The notes under the pieces are model-generated. The model did not search any database, had not been told where the DNA came from, and worked only from the letters and a program-made list of their open reading frames with translations. A stretch of DNA of 64,000 bases. Origin: Effrenium voratum (Eukaryota; Sar; Dinophyceae; Suessiales; Symbiodiniaceae). The position numbers and the translations under genes are program-made. The stretch is taken from assembly GCA_963377175.1 (NCBI GenBank), contig CAUJNA010000448.1, positions 152,001 to 216,000 on the forward strand, written 5' to 3'. Below are positions 43,988 through 57,200 of the stretch, piece after piece; positions within the stretch are counted from its first letter, which is position 1, and each line of letters starts with the position of its first letter.

Positions 43988-45774
43988 GTCGTTTCGTCGT
44001 GGCGGGCGGAGGCGGTGCTTGCTGTGTGTCTTTTTCCTTGGGTTTTGGTTGGTCACTTAAAGGTGCCAGCTATCTGAAGAAGGGTTCTTGAAAGATGCGG
44101 GCAACCTGGGAGCAAATAGCCATCGTCAGCACTTGGAACTCGGCTTGCGGAGACAATGTTTGCACGCCTGGCGCTGGCATGGGCTGGTGATGCAGTGGCG
44201 CAGGCATGGAGTCTGTATTGGCAGCTATCGAATGCAAATGCTTTGCTCAATATCAGCGTCTTAAACTCCAGGGCGGTCCTAGAAGCTAGTGCAGGTTCAC
44301 CAGCTTGCTTCGGGTTCGGCACAGTGGCAGACAGAAACCAGCACCACACTAATTCAGACTCTTGTTGTGGAGGATTGCCCTCCCCCTAGGCAGTTTGCTT
44401 GATTTTGGGTTGCTTTTTGGGAGGAGCAAGGTGAAATTGGGGGGGGGGGTTGGACCTGTTATGTAACCGGAGCCAATTTCACTTCCCAGGAGAACCGCTT
44501 TCTGGGGAGCCTGTGATGTGACTGGCTATTTTTTTACCCCCGCCAAGAATGTCTTGTCCGCAAGATCGCGAAATGTCTAGGCAAAGCGGTTGCAGGCAAG
44601 TTCCACAGAGAGAGATCCGAACTGCCCAGGTTGGAGCTGTGTTGAAAATGCCGGAGAGTGGGGCGCCGCTGATCGTAGCACCTCGGAGCGTTCTACCCTT
44701 CCAGCAGCAAATCTGACCGGGGGGACGGCGTGAAATGCACTCTGAAAGCAGGGGCTGTCCCCTCAGTTTTTCTGTTTGTTGGCGGGAAACGCAGGGACCA
44801 AAGACACCCCCAAAAAGACAATACTTAAACAATGTCCCAGGAGAGATTGAGTGTGTCCGATTGTTGTTGGCAAAGTCCACTGTTCCTTCCTTTCTCGCCG
44901 GGGCGAGCAGGGGCGGACGCAGCAACGCAGCACATACTGGGGCCCTGGGGCGTGGGTTCAGTGTACCACGTCGTCAGTTATACCGGTTGATGGGTATTGG
45001 CTTAGAATGTATCAGCTTCTTGCGGTAACTTACCTCTTAAAAACACAACTTTTCAACTTTTTGGGTAACATGGGCTATATGTCTCTAAAATATTAACTTC
45101 CCCAGGGCTTGGAGTTTTAAGGGGTAAGGTAATTGTGACATTGTGTCGGGTACTCACATATGGCCAATGGCATGTACCCTTCTCTGGATTGGATCAGTGG
45201 ACATCCGGGCGAGGTTACAGTGGGGCACCGCAACCGTTGAAGGGATATTGGCGTGGGCTGCGGGTGTGTGTGTAGGGTATGAACTTCTGAGGTTTTGTTT
45301 CGAGGGAGGGTTGTGAATTGGAACAATCTATTTGTTAGTCTCCAGCTTCACTTCAGACCTTGCTCACTTGCCCTTCAGGAAACAAACTGTTCAACAGGAG
45401 CTCGCTCAGCTCTCGGGCATAAAGTAGGGAATTACATTGCACACTAAGTTGTCAGATGGATTCGCAGGCCGAAGAGAGCAAAGGATTGTTTGGTGCGTGC
45501 ATGATCTCTAGCTTCGTGCAGACTATAGTGGAGAACGGGCCAGTTTAAAAATTGAGAATGGGCACAGAACCGGCAAACACTCCCAAAGCTGGCGGAGAAG
45601 TTCATGTTCATTTTGCGCTCTGACAATGACGAGAGAAGTTTGTTCCGAAACGGCTACACAGGCAGCTGAGCATTCAGTGTCAACTTGTGGCTTGGCTGAC
45701 GACCGTTTGCAAGCTCGAACTTTGTGCTCGATATTAGTCCTTTTGCACCTTCGGATTCTACGGCTGAACAGGAC
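43988..45774. other. Long non-coding stretch
   Basis: No gene recognised. Contains a run of ten G at about 44440 and AT-rich DNA without repeat structure. May be intergenic between the EF-hand region and the DUF1295 gene. Confidence 0.4.
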
Positions 45775-45842
45775 GGTGAGTGGTAAGATGTGGTAAGATG
45801 TGGTGAGCAGTGGTATTAAGTGGTAAGACGTGGTAAGATACA
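45775..45842 (+). repeat. Degenerate GTGGTAAGAT repeat
   Basis: About six imperfect copies of a 10-bp unit GTGGTAAGAT, some reduced to GTGGTGAG or GTGGTATTAA. Confidence 0.75.
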
Positions 45843-46094
45843 GGTAGCTATAGCAAGCAAGTGCCCTACATACAACCCACCTAGCAACAACAAGGTTCCG
45901 GCGTTGTTACTGACCTTCCACTCCGTTGGCGCGGTCATCATGGTGCCGTGTCAAAATCCCACGAGGGAGTTCGTTTTACTTTAAGTGGGTGGGGTGCGTC
46001 ATGTTCAAAAGTGGCAAACACGCGACAGGGTTTGGAGCTTTTTGGGGCCGTTTACAAGGGGATTCAAGAGCGACCGCAGCGGAACATGTTTCCC

Positions 46095-46320
46095 CGCCTT
46101 GCCGAGGCGCCTCGTGTCTGTTTGCGCAGCTTTCCAAGCTCTGCGTAAACATCTTTGCGGTTGCATCTCCACATGTAACTGAAGGGATCAGAGCTTGGAA
46201 AGCTTTGCGCGCGGGCCTGAATACAGTTCACTCACTACATGTAAAAGGCAATTTGCAAAGATGCTGACGCAGAGTTTGGAAAGTTGCGCAGACGTAACGC
46301 AAGGCGCCTCGGCAAAGGAA
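46095..46320. repeat. Long fold-back with arms of about 85 bp
   Basis: The left arm (about 46095-46180, begins CCTTGCCGAGGCGCCTCG) pairs with the right arm (about 46236-46320, ends CAAGGCGCCTCGGCAAAGG) with mismatches. The loop of about 55 bp contains another copy of the CAGAGCTTGGAAAGCTTTGC block found in both arms. Looks like a fold-back transposon relic. Confidence 0.8.
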
Positions 46321-47134
46321 GTAGCACAACATGGCAGAGGGCGGTGACATTGCGAGTCTCCATGCTTGAAAAGCCAGCGCTGTCATGAGCGCGTGCTGAC
46401 ATGAGCAAAACCAAGAAGCGCAATTCTCCCCCCCTCACCCAGAATGCCGAGAGCGAGCGAGCAACACAAATGCAATATTCCAGGAGGTCGCGGCTAGCAA
46501 CAACAATTAAGCATGGCTTCAACTTGTTATCCAAGTGGCTGACACAGTTTCTGTTTGAGGTGCCAAGCTTAAAGACCTCCAGCGACACCGGGCGCTTCAG
46601 CATCTCCTTTATGTCCACGAGGGACCGGCAGGGGTGTTTGCCATAGCAGGGGGCAAGCCGGGAGCCGAGCAAGGGTTCTACGTGAATCTCCAAAGTCTCG
46701 CGGATATATGGCTCATGGTAGGCTGCCAGGTGTAGGGGAGCATGGAATCTGTTCTAACTAAAAAGTTCTATGTTATGAAACAGGGATGAAATCATTGGAA
46801 GTGGTCATAGTCTCGACAGCTTCGATGTCAACAATATCCTCCTTGGGATTGACCTGAAGCCCGTTTGTTTAGTTTTGCCTGTCCAAGCTGAAGGATGGAC
46901 GATGCGACTCTTGCGCAGGTGAACATGGAATTCAAAGAATCTGGGCGAGAGAAAACTTGTTGACAGCCAACATGCCACGCCAATTTTTGCATTTGTGGGT
47001 CCCAGCTTCCATGTTGTTCTGCTGGGCGTACTTGAGGGCATTGACACTCCAGGTAATGGACAGCAAGTGCACAATGTGCTGCTAGCAGTGGTGGCTCAAG
47101 TCTTTGTTCATCCAGCCAGGAAGTGAGTGGCAGC
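46321..47134. other. Region upstream of the DUF1295 gene
   Basis: No gene recognised. Presumably contains the promoter and spliced-leader acceptor of the following gene; no reliable site could be chosen. Confidence 0.4.
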
Positions 47135-48836
47135 ATGCACGACTTGAAGCAGGTCCAGTCCGCATTCCTGCGGAACTGGCCGATCTCTGCTTGGCCCTTT
47201 CTGATGCTATGCTGTTCTGGCGGCTTGATCAAGGTCATTTATGCATTTGGCTATGGCTATGGCATTTCGATGTTCGTTCAAGGTTGTTTGGCCTACTTCG
47301 TCCACAAAGCTCGTCCAGGTTCCTCATTGCTGGCTGCTAGCCTCTATGCATGCTACGGCCTACGGCTGACTTGGTACTTGTACCGGCGCCAGCACGACGA
47401 CTCCTTCATCTCCAGCACACATGGCCAGAATTTAGAGGGACGCATGTCCTCAACGCCGCTGATGGTAAAGCTGAACATTGTTTTCTTCGTCTCCGCCGTG
47501 CAGCAAGCTACTCTATACGTTTTAGACATGATCTGCGCCAGCAGATCGCGGAGGACAATCAGTGCGGCTCTCTCCGTCGCCTTCTGCGGCCTGTTGCTGG
47601 AAGCGCTGTCTGATGAGCAGAAGCTGGCCGCGAAAGCAGAGAATCCAGAGATGCCGGTCACCACCGGGCTGTTCAGCATCATTCGGCATCCCAACTACCT
47701 GGGGGAGATACTGTTTTGGCTGGGCGTTTCAGGCAGGTCCGCCGGGGCCTCGAGTTCGGTGTCGTTTTGGAATTGACCCAGCTGGAATTGACCGCTGATG
47801 GAACAACAGTGTTGAGGGGGCTGATTGATGGTTTCAATGCAATGTAGCGGCTTACTCATTCAACAATCAGACCTCTAGAATTTGCAGGGCCCCTACGATG
47901 GCCGGGATGACTTTGGTTGTTCGAGTTCGGTGTTCTTCAAGCACTCTGCAGTCCGAGGCTTTATGCATCAATGCACCTGGTTGCACGGGTATGATGGCCG
48001 AACCGTGGCCTACAGGATCCGATTTTGGAACATGTCCCACACAAAAAAACAACCGTGGCCCCGCGCTGTTTTCTGGTGCCCAAAAATGGGCCGAGCTCCA
48101 CTCTGGCCAGGCGCCTGCCTGGCAAGCTCCTCGCCGTGGATCCGGCGAGCGGCCTTCCTAGCTGGGGGGCCGCTATTTATGTGCTGGGTCATGGTGGGCG
48201 CGGCTGCGCGCCTGGACGAGGAGTGGGATCAATTGAGCCGCAATCAAAACCGGGCAGATGAAGCTTAGTAAGGGACAATCCCAACCATAAATAGCTGTGG
48301 CCTTCTTAATTCTTTACATGGTTCTGGGTAGACCATGTTAATGCCGGGTTTGATTATGACTCAATTGGATGTTCGGGGATGCTGGAGCCAAGCCAAATTG
48401 TGCAACAGTGAAGTAACACTTCTGGCGTTTGCTGATGTCAAGGTCAGCTGCGGTTAGGGGAACTTGAGCTGCTCACGCTTGATTCCTGGTAAATAGATGA
48501 ATTTGATGTGATTGTTTTGTCAGGCTCTGCTGAGAAGTAAACCGATCTCACCTTGTTTATGTGTTGCATAGGATCGTCGAAGGCTGCAGTGGCTTGCTTC
48601 TTTCCGATTTGCCATTGTTGAACATTGTAGTAGATGTGCAGGAAGCCCTTTGAGCCGAATAAATCCCATAAGCCAACACTTGCACATTTTTTTAAAATCG
48701 CAGTGCGTATGGACCAGGACCACATCAGCCTTTAATCTCAACCAACATTTGCCTCCAGGACAGCCTGCGAAAGTATCGCGAGGTCCCGGGCTACCAGGAG
48801 TATATGGCCGCCACTGGTAGCCTTGTGCCAAGATAA
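47135..48836 (+). CDS. DUF1295 / steroid 5-alpha-reductase-like membrane protein, 3 exons
   Basis: A polytopic membrane protein of the DUF1295 family, related to steroid 5-alpha-reductase and isoprenylcysteine methyltransferase folds; the substrate is unknown. Exons 47135-47732, 48111-48220 and 48759-48836 join in frame to 786 nt (261 aa plus TAA at 48834-48836), a normal length for the family. Exon 1 ends in phase 1 with a GC donor (GCAGGT), and exon 2 starts GC, completing a Gly codon. Exon 2 ends before GAGTGG (a GA donor). Hallmarks: GYGYGIS near residue 40, YGLRLTWYLYRR near residue 75, RHPNYLGE at residues 184-191, and the C-terminal YREVPGYQEYMAATGSLVPR. Several hydrophobic segments are evident. 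ATG 47135 is chosen over an in-frame GTG at 47123. A family-M3 repeat sits in intron 2. The gene appears intact. Confidence 0.88.
48247..48351 (+). repeat. Dispersed repeat family M3, copy 3
   Basis: AAACCGGGCAGATGAAGCTT at the left, TTAATGCCGGGTTT at the right, with the ACATGGTTCTGGGTAGACCA block. Lies inside intron 2 of the DUF1295 gene. Confidence 0.8.
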
Positions 48837-49094
48837 CGCCTTGAGCCGTTTCCGCCCAACTGGGACTCCAACGATACAGAGCTGCTTGGAACAGGGTCTC
48901 AGCTAGCCGCTTTTCTCGGCTCTTCAGGTGGCCCGGCAGAAGGAAAAAGGAGGGGGGGTGTCGGGACTGGTCGTGCCGGAGCTGCATCGACGTCACGTTC
49001 GGCCAGGCGATTGCAACAAGTCAGGTCCTGCAGTTCCCCTATCCAATCATCTTGTTGGGCTTCCCCCGGAAACAAGGCACCTTTTCCATTCTTT
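48837..49094. other. Downstream flank of the DUF1295 gene
   Basis: No gene recognised; probable 3' untranslated and intergenic DNA. Confidence 0.4.
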
Positions 49095-49205
49095 CTAGGG
49101 ATCCTTCTTTCTAGAAAACCTCCAGAATCCCAGGGGAAAACGGCTCCGGTTTTTGAAAAGAACGATGGTTGAACAGAACGGACAAGGACTCAACCTCCCG
49201 CATTC
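49095..49205 (+). repeat. Dispersed repeat family M5, copy 2
   Basis: TCTAGGGATCCTTCTTTCTA, AAACC near 49120 and TTTTTGAAAAGAACGATGGT match the copy at 40650-40752. Confidence 0.55.
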
Positions 49206-49803
49206 CTAAAAAGGCGCTGAAGACCTGAAGGGTTTGGCCTGACATCCGCTGAGAGGCGCCTCATGAGCCCCGAGCTGAACTCATAGAAAGTGTGGCGAAG
49301 GGCATGGGTTATGATATACCTGAACACGTTGAACCAAACCACCCTCAGAGATATAAACATACCTCAGTCGCAAATGGCGCCTCCATAGATTTGTGTTTGG
49401 CGCCGAAACCCACCGCCAACTGTCCTACCTTGCCTTGAGAAAGCGCCTGGAGCCTGTTTTCGCTCCCGCACTCTTGGCCTCCTTGTTGCTTGTTCGGCTG
49501 ACTTGTCCATCACATCTTTTCCACAGACGTGCTTCCAAGCTTGTTTCACTGATACAACATGCGACATTTGGCTGGACAGTGATGCCTTCATTTGAGCGAA
49601 TATTCCGTGTTTATCAGCTGACTGTCAAAGCACCCAGGACTGAGCAGGGCCCCATGGTTTTGCCGCAAAACATGCTTTTGTAAATTTTGGTACTGGAGGG
49701 GCATCTGGAGATTGCAGAGGATCACCCTGGAGAATCACATGTGCCCACCGAGTCAGAGCCAACCCCTAGGGGCGGCCACTGTTCATTGCGCGCTGGTGCC
49801 ACT
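49206..49803. other. Non-coding spacer
   Basis: An open frame at 49393-49683 has poor composition and no recognisable domain and is not called. Nothing else is seen. Confidence 0.35.
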
Positions 49804-49907
49804 TGGGTGTGGCTCAAAATTAATGAGCCAGGGTTACGCAGGCTTTAGTCTTTGGTTCCATTCACCATGCCAAATTTGGGTACATGTCTTTGAGCCATTG
49901 CCACTTG
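49804..49907 (+). repeat. Dispersed repeat family M2, copy 4
   Basis: GGGTGTGGCTCAAAATTAAT, then GGCTTTAGTCTTTGGTTCCA, then CTTTGAGCCATTGCCACTTG. Diverged core, ends still recognisably inverted. Confidence 0.65.
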
Positions 49908-50249
49908 TCTATAGGTTCAGTACCATGTTTTCGTTTGTGGTTGTTGAGCAGCCACGCTGAGCGACTCGCATTAGGATGCTGCATTTGAACCCCTGCAAGT
50001 GAGAATGTGTGTGCGGAACGCAGCAAGCTGTGAGGTCAATGGGGGCAGCCTGAACAAAGGTTTTACTCCATGAGATCTGCTTACCGCGTTGTTGTTCTGT
50101 GATCTTGTTTGTTGTTTCTGTAGAACATGCGCAGACAGAGTCTTGCAGCACACGTGGGCGAAGTTTGCCAATCAAGCAATGGTTGTCTTGATGGATTGGT
50201 CATCCAACTCAGCAGCACATCCTGGATGCCGGTCATGAGTTCAAATTAC

Positions 50250-50886
50250 ACGAGGGCGTGTTTGAAGGCAATCAAGGGGGTCAGCCCTTTGTTAACCCTG
50301 GCAGGACATTCACGTGGAGCGCATCCAGTGAGGACGTTTCACCCTCTCACCATCGCCGAAAGGCGGTTGACCAGATCTGCCAGAGTAGGCACGCCTCCGT
50401 TATGCTGACCCAACTGCGTCCGGAGAGGCTCCATTTGCTCAGAGATAAGCTGTAATGTCCGGATCTTGTGGAGCTTTGGATGAGTAGTAGGCTCCATCAA
50501 GTGAGTAGCAGTCCTCCATGCTTCTCACGATCAGACCAAACGTTGTTGGGTAAGCCATGCACGCCGGCCGCCCGACCGGGTTTCACTGCGCCGCCTCGAT
50601 CTCCGAGAATTGCAACATCTCCAGGCAGGAAAAGCAAAAGCCGATCGATGGCCTGTGGGACATGGGTTCTGTCGGGGCCCAGTAGGCCACCCATGGGCTG
50701 CCCATTGCGCGCGGCGAGAACGTGGCAACCGTTCCGGATATGGAAACGGCTGTGAGTCCGGTAGCCTCTCCTAGTGTTTGTTGCCCTTGTTGGAAGCTTG
50801 TTGTGCCACGCATGGCTTGCTTTCCAGCATGGTGGGTGGGTGCGCAGGATGATAGGCAGGATTCCGTTTGCATGATTGAGGTTCAT
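50250..50886 (-). pseudogene. Minus-strand protein-like relic, frameshifted
   Basis: Two minus-strand frames look coding. The first (50886 down to about 50525) includes RNGQPMGGLLGPDRTHVP and LLFLPGDVAILGDRGGAVKP. The second (about 50520 down to 50342) includes KLHKIRTLQLISEQMEPLRT and GVPTLADLVNRLSAMVRG before a stop. They would join by a frame change near 50520. No domain is recognised; composition is like the protein of a retroelement. It is the main minus-strand coding signal in the window and lies between + strand genes. Confidence 0.3.
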
Positions 50887-51300
50887 ACCAGCTTTGGCGT
50901 TTGCATTGCTTTGGTGTAGCTTTGCTCTACTCTAGCCTCTCTGGCTCGCGCAAACGTCATTCAAAGCTCTTTTTTTTAATCTCAGAGCGTATCGCCCTCC
51001 TCCCTCTCCCTCGCCATCTCTCGGTTGCTATCTCCCTCGCTCACTCGCAATCTTCTCTCACTCCCTCCCAAGATAGAGGAGCACCTCCCGGGCACTGGAA
51101 GCAGAAGGAATTCCTTGGGCTCCTCACCACTTTTGACAGATCAATGAGTGGCCTTGCAAATATCTAGCATTCAGAAAGGTGATAGTGGCTGCTAGCATTT
51201 TTCTCAACATTCAGGTGTTACCTGTGTTTGCTGCTTATTTTGCCAAAGTGGTAGCTGGGTTCATGCGAATTCCTTGGTTTCTGTTGCAAGAGGCTCGGGG

Positions 51301-51325
51301 TCTTACTGCGCTTGCTTCTGTCCAG
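51301..51325 (+). promoter_or_regulatory. Candidate spliced-leader acceptor of uL13
   Basis: Pyrimidine-rich GCTTGCTTCTGTCCAG ending at 51325, 43 bases before the uL13 ATG. Dinoflagellate mRNAs receive a 22-nt spliced leader at such sites. Position is inference. Confidence 0.35.
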
Positions 51326-51368
51326 CTCAAAGGCTCCGGGATTTGGATTTTTCTCGGGCTGTGCCGCC

Positions 51369-54243
51369 ATGTCCTTCAAAGAGCAGGTGCGGACCGGGGA
51401 CCCGACTCCAGCCTTGGTTCAGGTTCCAATGCCTTTTTTGCCCGAAAGGACATGTAGGCAATGTGCGCCATTCAGCACAGCCTACCGCCGTTTACATGTT
51501 GGCACCAGAAGCTTCGCCATTTTTAATGAACTCAGGAAAGCCTCTTTCTTTCTGTTTACGAGAATCTGCCGGAGGAGTCTGAGAGCCCGCCAAATACCGA
51601 CTCCGCGACCAGCTCCACTTGTGCTCAATTTCCCAACGCGGCTGCAACCAAGTTTATGTGAACAGTGAACCAACTTAGTGGCCTGTGACGTCATGTTTGT
51701 CCTTGTACGGGCTTGTTTTCTCGCAGCGGAGTCACAAGCTTTTTGTTGTACGGGCCCCGCGGGTTGCCAGATCGTCGTGGACTGCCGGGGCCATCTCCTA
51801 GGTCGTGGCTTGGCGGAAGACGGGAGCTGGTGGAGTGGCGTGGGGTTTTCAGCTTTTTGCAGCTGCCACGGTTTGGATACGAACTGGGATCGGGGCGGGG
51901 GCAAAAAGCACAACTTCCCTCCAAGCGTTTCCTCTTTGGAAAAGGCAAGAAGAGAAACATGATGGCTGTGGGTCAAAATTCCGTACCCCCAGTGAACATC
52001 CCAATCCCCACTAAGATAGGTTCTAAAATGGGTGGCGAATTCACCCACCAACCAAACTGGGTTTGACCCAAAACGGTTTTGACCCACAGCCATGTGTTGT
52101 TGCTGCAGTTCTTTGGCTCACTGACCGCCAATTCCACCAGCGGAGAGACGGCCAATTCGCGTTTTACAGCTCGATTTTAGGCTTGGCCTCGGTGCTCGCC
52201 AAGGAGCTTCTGAACGGACAGATGGGGCCTCAGATTAAAAAACAGCGACGATTTGGGGGGACCTCGGGGAGATTTGGCTGTGGTCAAAACCGTTTTGGGA
52301 TCCCATTTTGGTTGGATTGGGTGAATTCACCACCCATTTTAGGCTTCCTATGGTTGGATTGGGATGTTCACTGCAGCTACGGGCTTTTGACCCATGGCCA
52401 TTTGGGGACAAGCCCTTTCAGAATACTTTCAGGCACCACCTGTCTCTTGCAGGCTGTCTGGGGGAGGCCCTTTCAGAAGAAGATTGGAGGCTGCCCCCAA
52501 TTGAGTACCAGCTCAGCAACGTGTTTAGCCAAGGATCAGCTTGGAACAAACATATACAAAAGAAGACAACTGTCAGGACCACCTGTCACCGCCAGAGTGT
52601 CTGAAGGTTCCAGAATATTCAGGGAAGCGATCAAAGATCAGAGAGGCCTTTGGAATGAGGACCCTCTTTTTCAGGATCATTCGATGAGACAGTGATTCTC
52701 CCCTTGCTGCAACCAATCCCTGTTCGTTCCGGTGAGCGAGATCAGGGTATGCACCACCTAGAGTGTCCTTGACCATTTCAAAGAAGCTCTGCCTGCCATA
52801 CCCACAAGTACATAGAAGACGCGTGCGCGCGCGTGTGTGAAGTTGTATGAAACGGAGCCTCTTGTGGCCGGCGTAGCCAAAGACGCGCCAGGCATGTGGT
52901 GTGCGTCCGCGCAGAGGACATCAACATCTCTGGATCTTTGTATCGTAACAAGCTGAAGTACGCGAACTTCAGGAGGAAGCACATGTGCCTCGGAGCTAAT
53001 TTCTCATTGCACCATGTCTCGCAATGCTTTCAGAAACAAGCAAAGCCGCGAAACCTTCCCAGGTGGTCGGCAGCAGCAATCATTCTTGAGACCACCAAGG
53101 TCCGTTGAAAGCACTTTTTTTGGCCTGCAGTGCTGAGGTAAGATCCCACATTAGGTTGGGAGAGGGGGGACATGCAGGACATTGCATCATTCATGGGGGA
53201 GGGGGGATTGCAAAACATTGCATAGAAGGGAGTCAACCATTTTGACTCAGGCAGCCACGTCTCCGTTTGTGCCATAAAGATTGAGGTTTCCGGGGGGGGG
53301 GGGGGGTTGCCACGAGATCTCCCTGCTCCTTTTTCCTAAGTTTGACAGGCGCGACAACGGGCGTGTTTTCTAGCTGGCATGATATGTAAAGTGAAACCAC
53401 GACCACTCACCACTCAAAAGAGGTGGTTGGCTTTAAAGAATAAGGCCATCCGGTCTTCTTTACTGGCACGGCGTCTGTTTGAGGTGCCACAAAATAGGAT
53501 CTTTTTCAACTCACACCTGCCTGGCAAAACCGTTCTTTGGTGCCAAGGGACCCCGCAACAGAGGTGGTGTGTGCTTTGTAAGCAACGGGATGGAGCGACC
53601 TATTGCAACTCCTGGTTGGCGCCAGAAGGTGTTTGGGGGGCTTTCGCCCCCATCTCTTGACGCAACCCTTGGCTCATTCCTTGAGCGCGCCGAGGAACTC
53701 CAACCCAAAGCAGGGCCCCCTGCACTACCGCTCCCCCTCGAAGATCCTGTGGCGCACCATCCGCGGCATGGCAGGGCGCCCCAGTTTCTCGTTCCGATGC
53801 TCATGCGGCGCAGCTCTTGACCGCTGGCCCTTCCAACCCAACTCCTAGCCTCCATAATCTTTGGCACTCAAATCGTGCAAATCGGAGCCATCATTGGACC
53901 CTGCGTAGCCGGCATTGGCGGTAATTCTGGGTGTGTTCAGCCTTCTCAGCCTGCTGCACCGCTGGCCATCGGAATGGATGCCATCCACTGCCGTCCGAGG
54001 TGCCGCACAAGACCGCCAGGGGCTCCGCGGCGCTGGACAGGCCAGGGGGCCCCCAAGCGGGCCGACACGACGCTGTCGGCATGAGGTGGGCATTCTGCAG
54101 AGGCATGTTGCCAAGTTGTGTGTGTGTGTGTGGCACCTGTCATGTTGGTTCAAACGACCTTGGAGACCTCTGATTTCTGCGCGTAGCAGGTCCGAACACA
54201 TCGTACGTGCAAGGTGTTTTAGTTAGTTAGCTAGTTAGTTAGC

Positions 54244-54285
<42 letters not shown>

Positions 54286-57200
54286 GCTTGTTTGCTTGCT
54301 TGTTTGCTTGTTTGTTTGTTTGTTTGCTTATTTGTTTGTTTGTTTGTTTGTTTGCTTGTTTGCTTGTTTGTTTGTTTGTTTGTTTGTTTGCAGAACTACT
54401 AAAGACAATATTTGCTATTATGTGTCTGAAGCAGACTTGAACTACCAAGGAGTTACCGAGTTCGCGTTGCTGCTATTGGTGCCGGTGCAGCTGCGTTAAA
54501 CCTGCCGCGCTTTGGTTCATTGCTCAAGTATGTATGCCCAACACGCATGAGGCAGAGCACTTGCAAATCATGTTGTTCACATCCACCAATGGATCCCCGA
54601 GTATGGCACAACTGGAAATCAACTATTGACTATAAATCGACAACGCGTGTTCTTCAAGGCGCTTTGTCATTTCTCAAGTGTTGTGACCAGTTTGTCCGTG
54701 TGCGATTCTTGCATTGCAAGTCCGCCCTTCTTTTGGAGAGGCTGAAGACCTTTGAGGGAATTCCTCATCCCTATGACCGCAAGAAGAGCCGCTTGGTGGG
54801 CTTTTGAAGCAGATCACGTGAAGGGTGAGATGCTTCGCATGCATGAGCGGAGGTGCTTGGAGTGGTGGGGGTGGCTTGAGCAATTTAGGAGCTGGGAGCA
54901 GTGCAAGCTTGGCGTTGCTTGGAGTGGTTGTAGCCAGTTGGATTAGCTCAGAGTAGCTCATAGTGGCTTTGTGGTGTCTGCTGGGAGTCGTTGGAATAGG
55001 TGAAGTGGTTGAAGCTGGAGGTGCTGAAATGGTTTTAGAGCAAACATAGTTTTGTTTGGAGGTAGTGTTGGGCAAAGCTGTCGATTGACAGGCCCGAGCT
55101 TTGCATGAGCTACACTAAGCAGATGGTATTGCTATAATATTGCGGTTGTAGAAGCTATGACCTCCCAAGAGTCTAATTGACTTTGAAAGTGTTTTCGTTT
55201 GTCCTCCTGGCACCAGATTCAGATGTTCGATTGTGACCCATTGCCACGGTGAACTGTCCTTCTGTTGTGGTGCTGGAGTTGATGGACGACACCATTCAGC
55301 ACCTAAGGATGTGAGAAATTCTGAGGGTTACAGACTTTGACGATGCCCCCTCTAGAAACTTGTGGGACTGCCCCGTGGCCGTGAGCGGGAGCTGAAGTTT
55401 GATGAGCTGAGCTTGGCCAAGTTTACTGAACATTTTGGTTGCGGGACTCCATCGACCAGCAATAGCCCTTCACGCGAAGACCACAAGTGGGGTTCAATAG
55501 AAACATGTTGCCGCCATATCACCAGACTTCATATTTTAAAATTAAAAGTTGTCCCCCTGCTTAGTCCGAGTTGGATTTGTGGGCCTCTGGAAGCTGTTTT
55601 GGCAGTTTGGTCTCAAGCAGCTGTAGGCTGGCACAACAATCAAGACTTGTAAACTTAAATCAAGAAGATGCATTATAATTCCCGAGACTCTTGTACCCAC
55701 AAACACAAACCAGCACCATCAGGAGTTTGGGGCAACATGTTAAATGATGCCTTTGAGATTGCGGCTTTGAAAGAGATGTTTGGCAAGCCGTTCGATCGCA
55801 AGCTGCCTTGGAAAACCAGGCCACATTTCATGTTGACCCTCTCATTTTCGATGCTTCTAAGTAGAGACTCAGACTCCATGCCTATCATTTTCTTGTTTTC
55901 TATGAAACCCAGTGCTTGGGTTCGAAACTGAGAATCTCAAACTTATCAAGCCAGTTGCAGGTTGCATGACGTTACGTTTTGTGCATCCAAGGGATGGTGG
56001 TGCCGAGCTGAGACAGCTGAGACAGTGACAGTTGGGCGAGGGTGCGCCAGAGTCTAACAAAAGATGTAGGGAAACTTTGCTGCCTATGGCTGTCCTTAGA
56101 ATTTGAATGGGCGAGGAAATTGGGAAGACACGTATTGCACTGACTCTTCCTCCTTGGAGGCAATCCGAGTCCTTTTCACTGAGCTCTTGCCTGCGGCTTG
56201 AATGGAATGTCAGAGTAGTGGCCAAAGCTGAGCCTTTGCCACGCGAGTAGGTTTTCCTGTTGCTTGGACAAGTTCCCGCGGTGCCACCATCTAACCCCAT
56301 GATGCCACGACTAAGGTTGGATGGAAATCACAACGGTGATGTGATGCAATCTCCAGTTCATGAACCTCCTGTTGATTTGTATACGTGTGTGTGTGTGTCG
56401 CGATTCCCTGGAGCATCACACCGACAACTAGCCCTGAGCTGCACCTGGACACCAACTTGGACATGCGCGGACTCAACCATGGCAAGTTTGCTTCCTTCAA
56501 GAAGCAGTGCGCTGAAAATTCAATTTGCAGATGACCCTCTCCAACTGAACATAGACACGTTCAGAGTACTCCACTGCATCATCGCCGAGGTGCCCAGCTG
56601 CCTCAAGGTGCTGCGCCTGCGCCCGGAGCGCCGCTTCTGCCGCCTGGGTGACCTCTCTCAGCAGGCGATGTCCGGGGCGGCGGCGAAACGCGGTGTTGAT
56701 GCAGTCAGGTGTGTCTGACAAAGGGTTTTCTTAGTTTTCTCTTAGTTTTCTCTTAGTTTTCTCTCAGTTTTTAGTTTTTCAACCACCACCCCACACCGTT
56801 TCGCCTTTTTCCACCGGGTGTCGCCTTCTTCGCCCCGTGGCCTTTCTGGCCCCCGCAGGTGGGCTGGAAGCACGGCGCGCTGATCGAGCGCCTGGAGTCT
56901 CAGCGCAAGGCGGGGTCGGAGCGGGGTCTTCACAGCTCATGTTAACCCCTGGATTAAGCGGAACCCCTGGTTGATTGTGAGCCGGGGGGTGTCCAATTCC
57001 TTTTAAGCTTTTTCGTGGTTGGATTCAGACCACATTTGGAGGGAACATCCCCTTTTAAGCCTTTTAGTGGTTGGCTTCAGGCCACTTTTGGAGGGGGGTT
57101 TCACCTTTTCGAATGGGACGGGTTCTGTTTATTATTCCTGGGTCAACATTCCGGTGCGGCTCGAAAATGAAACGATCGCAGGGGCAAACCGCAGGTTTTG

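Noticed and set aside
47123..47776. DUF1295 gene as a single 217-codon exon
   Set aside because: The last 14 codons after the VSG are not family-like, while exons at 48111 and 48759 continue the family C-terminus in correct phase.
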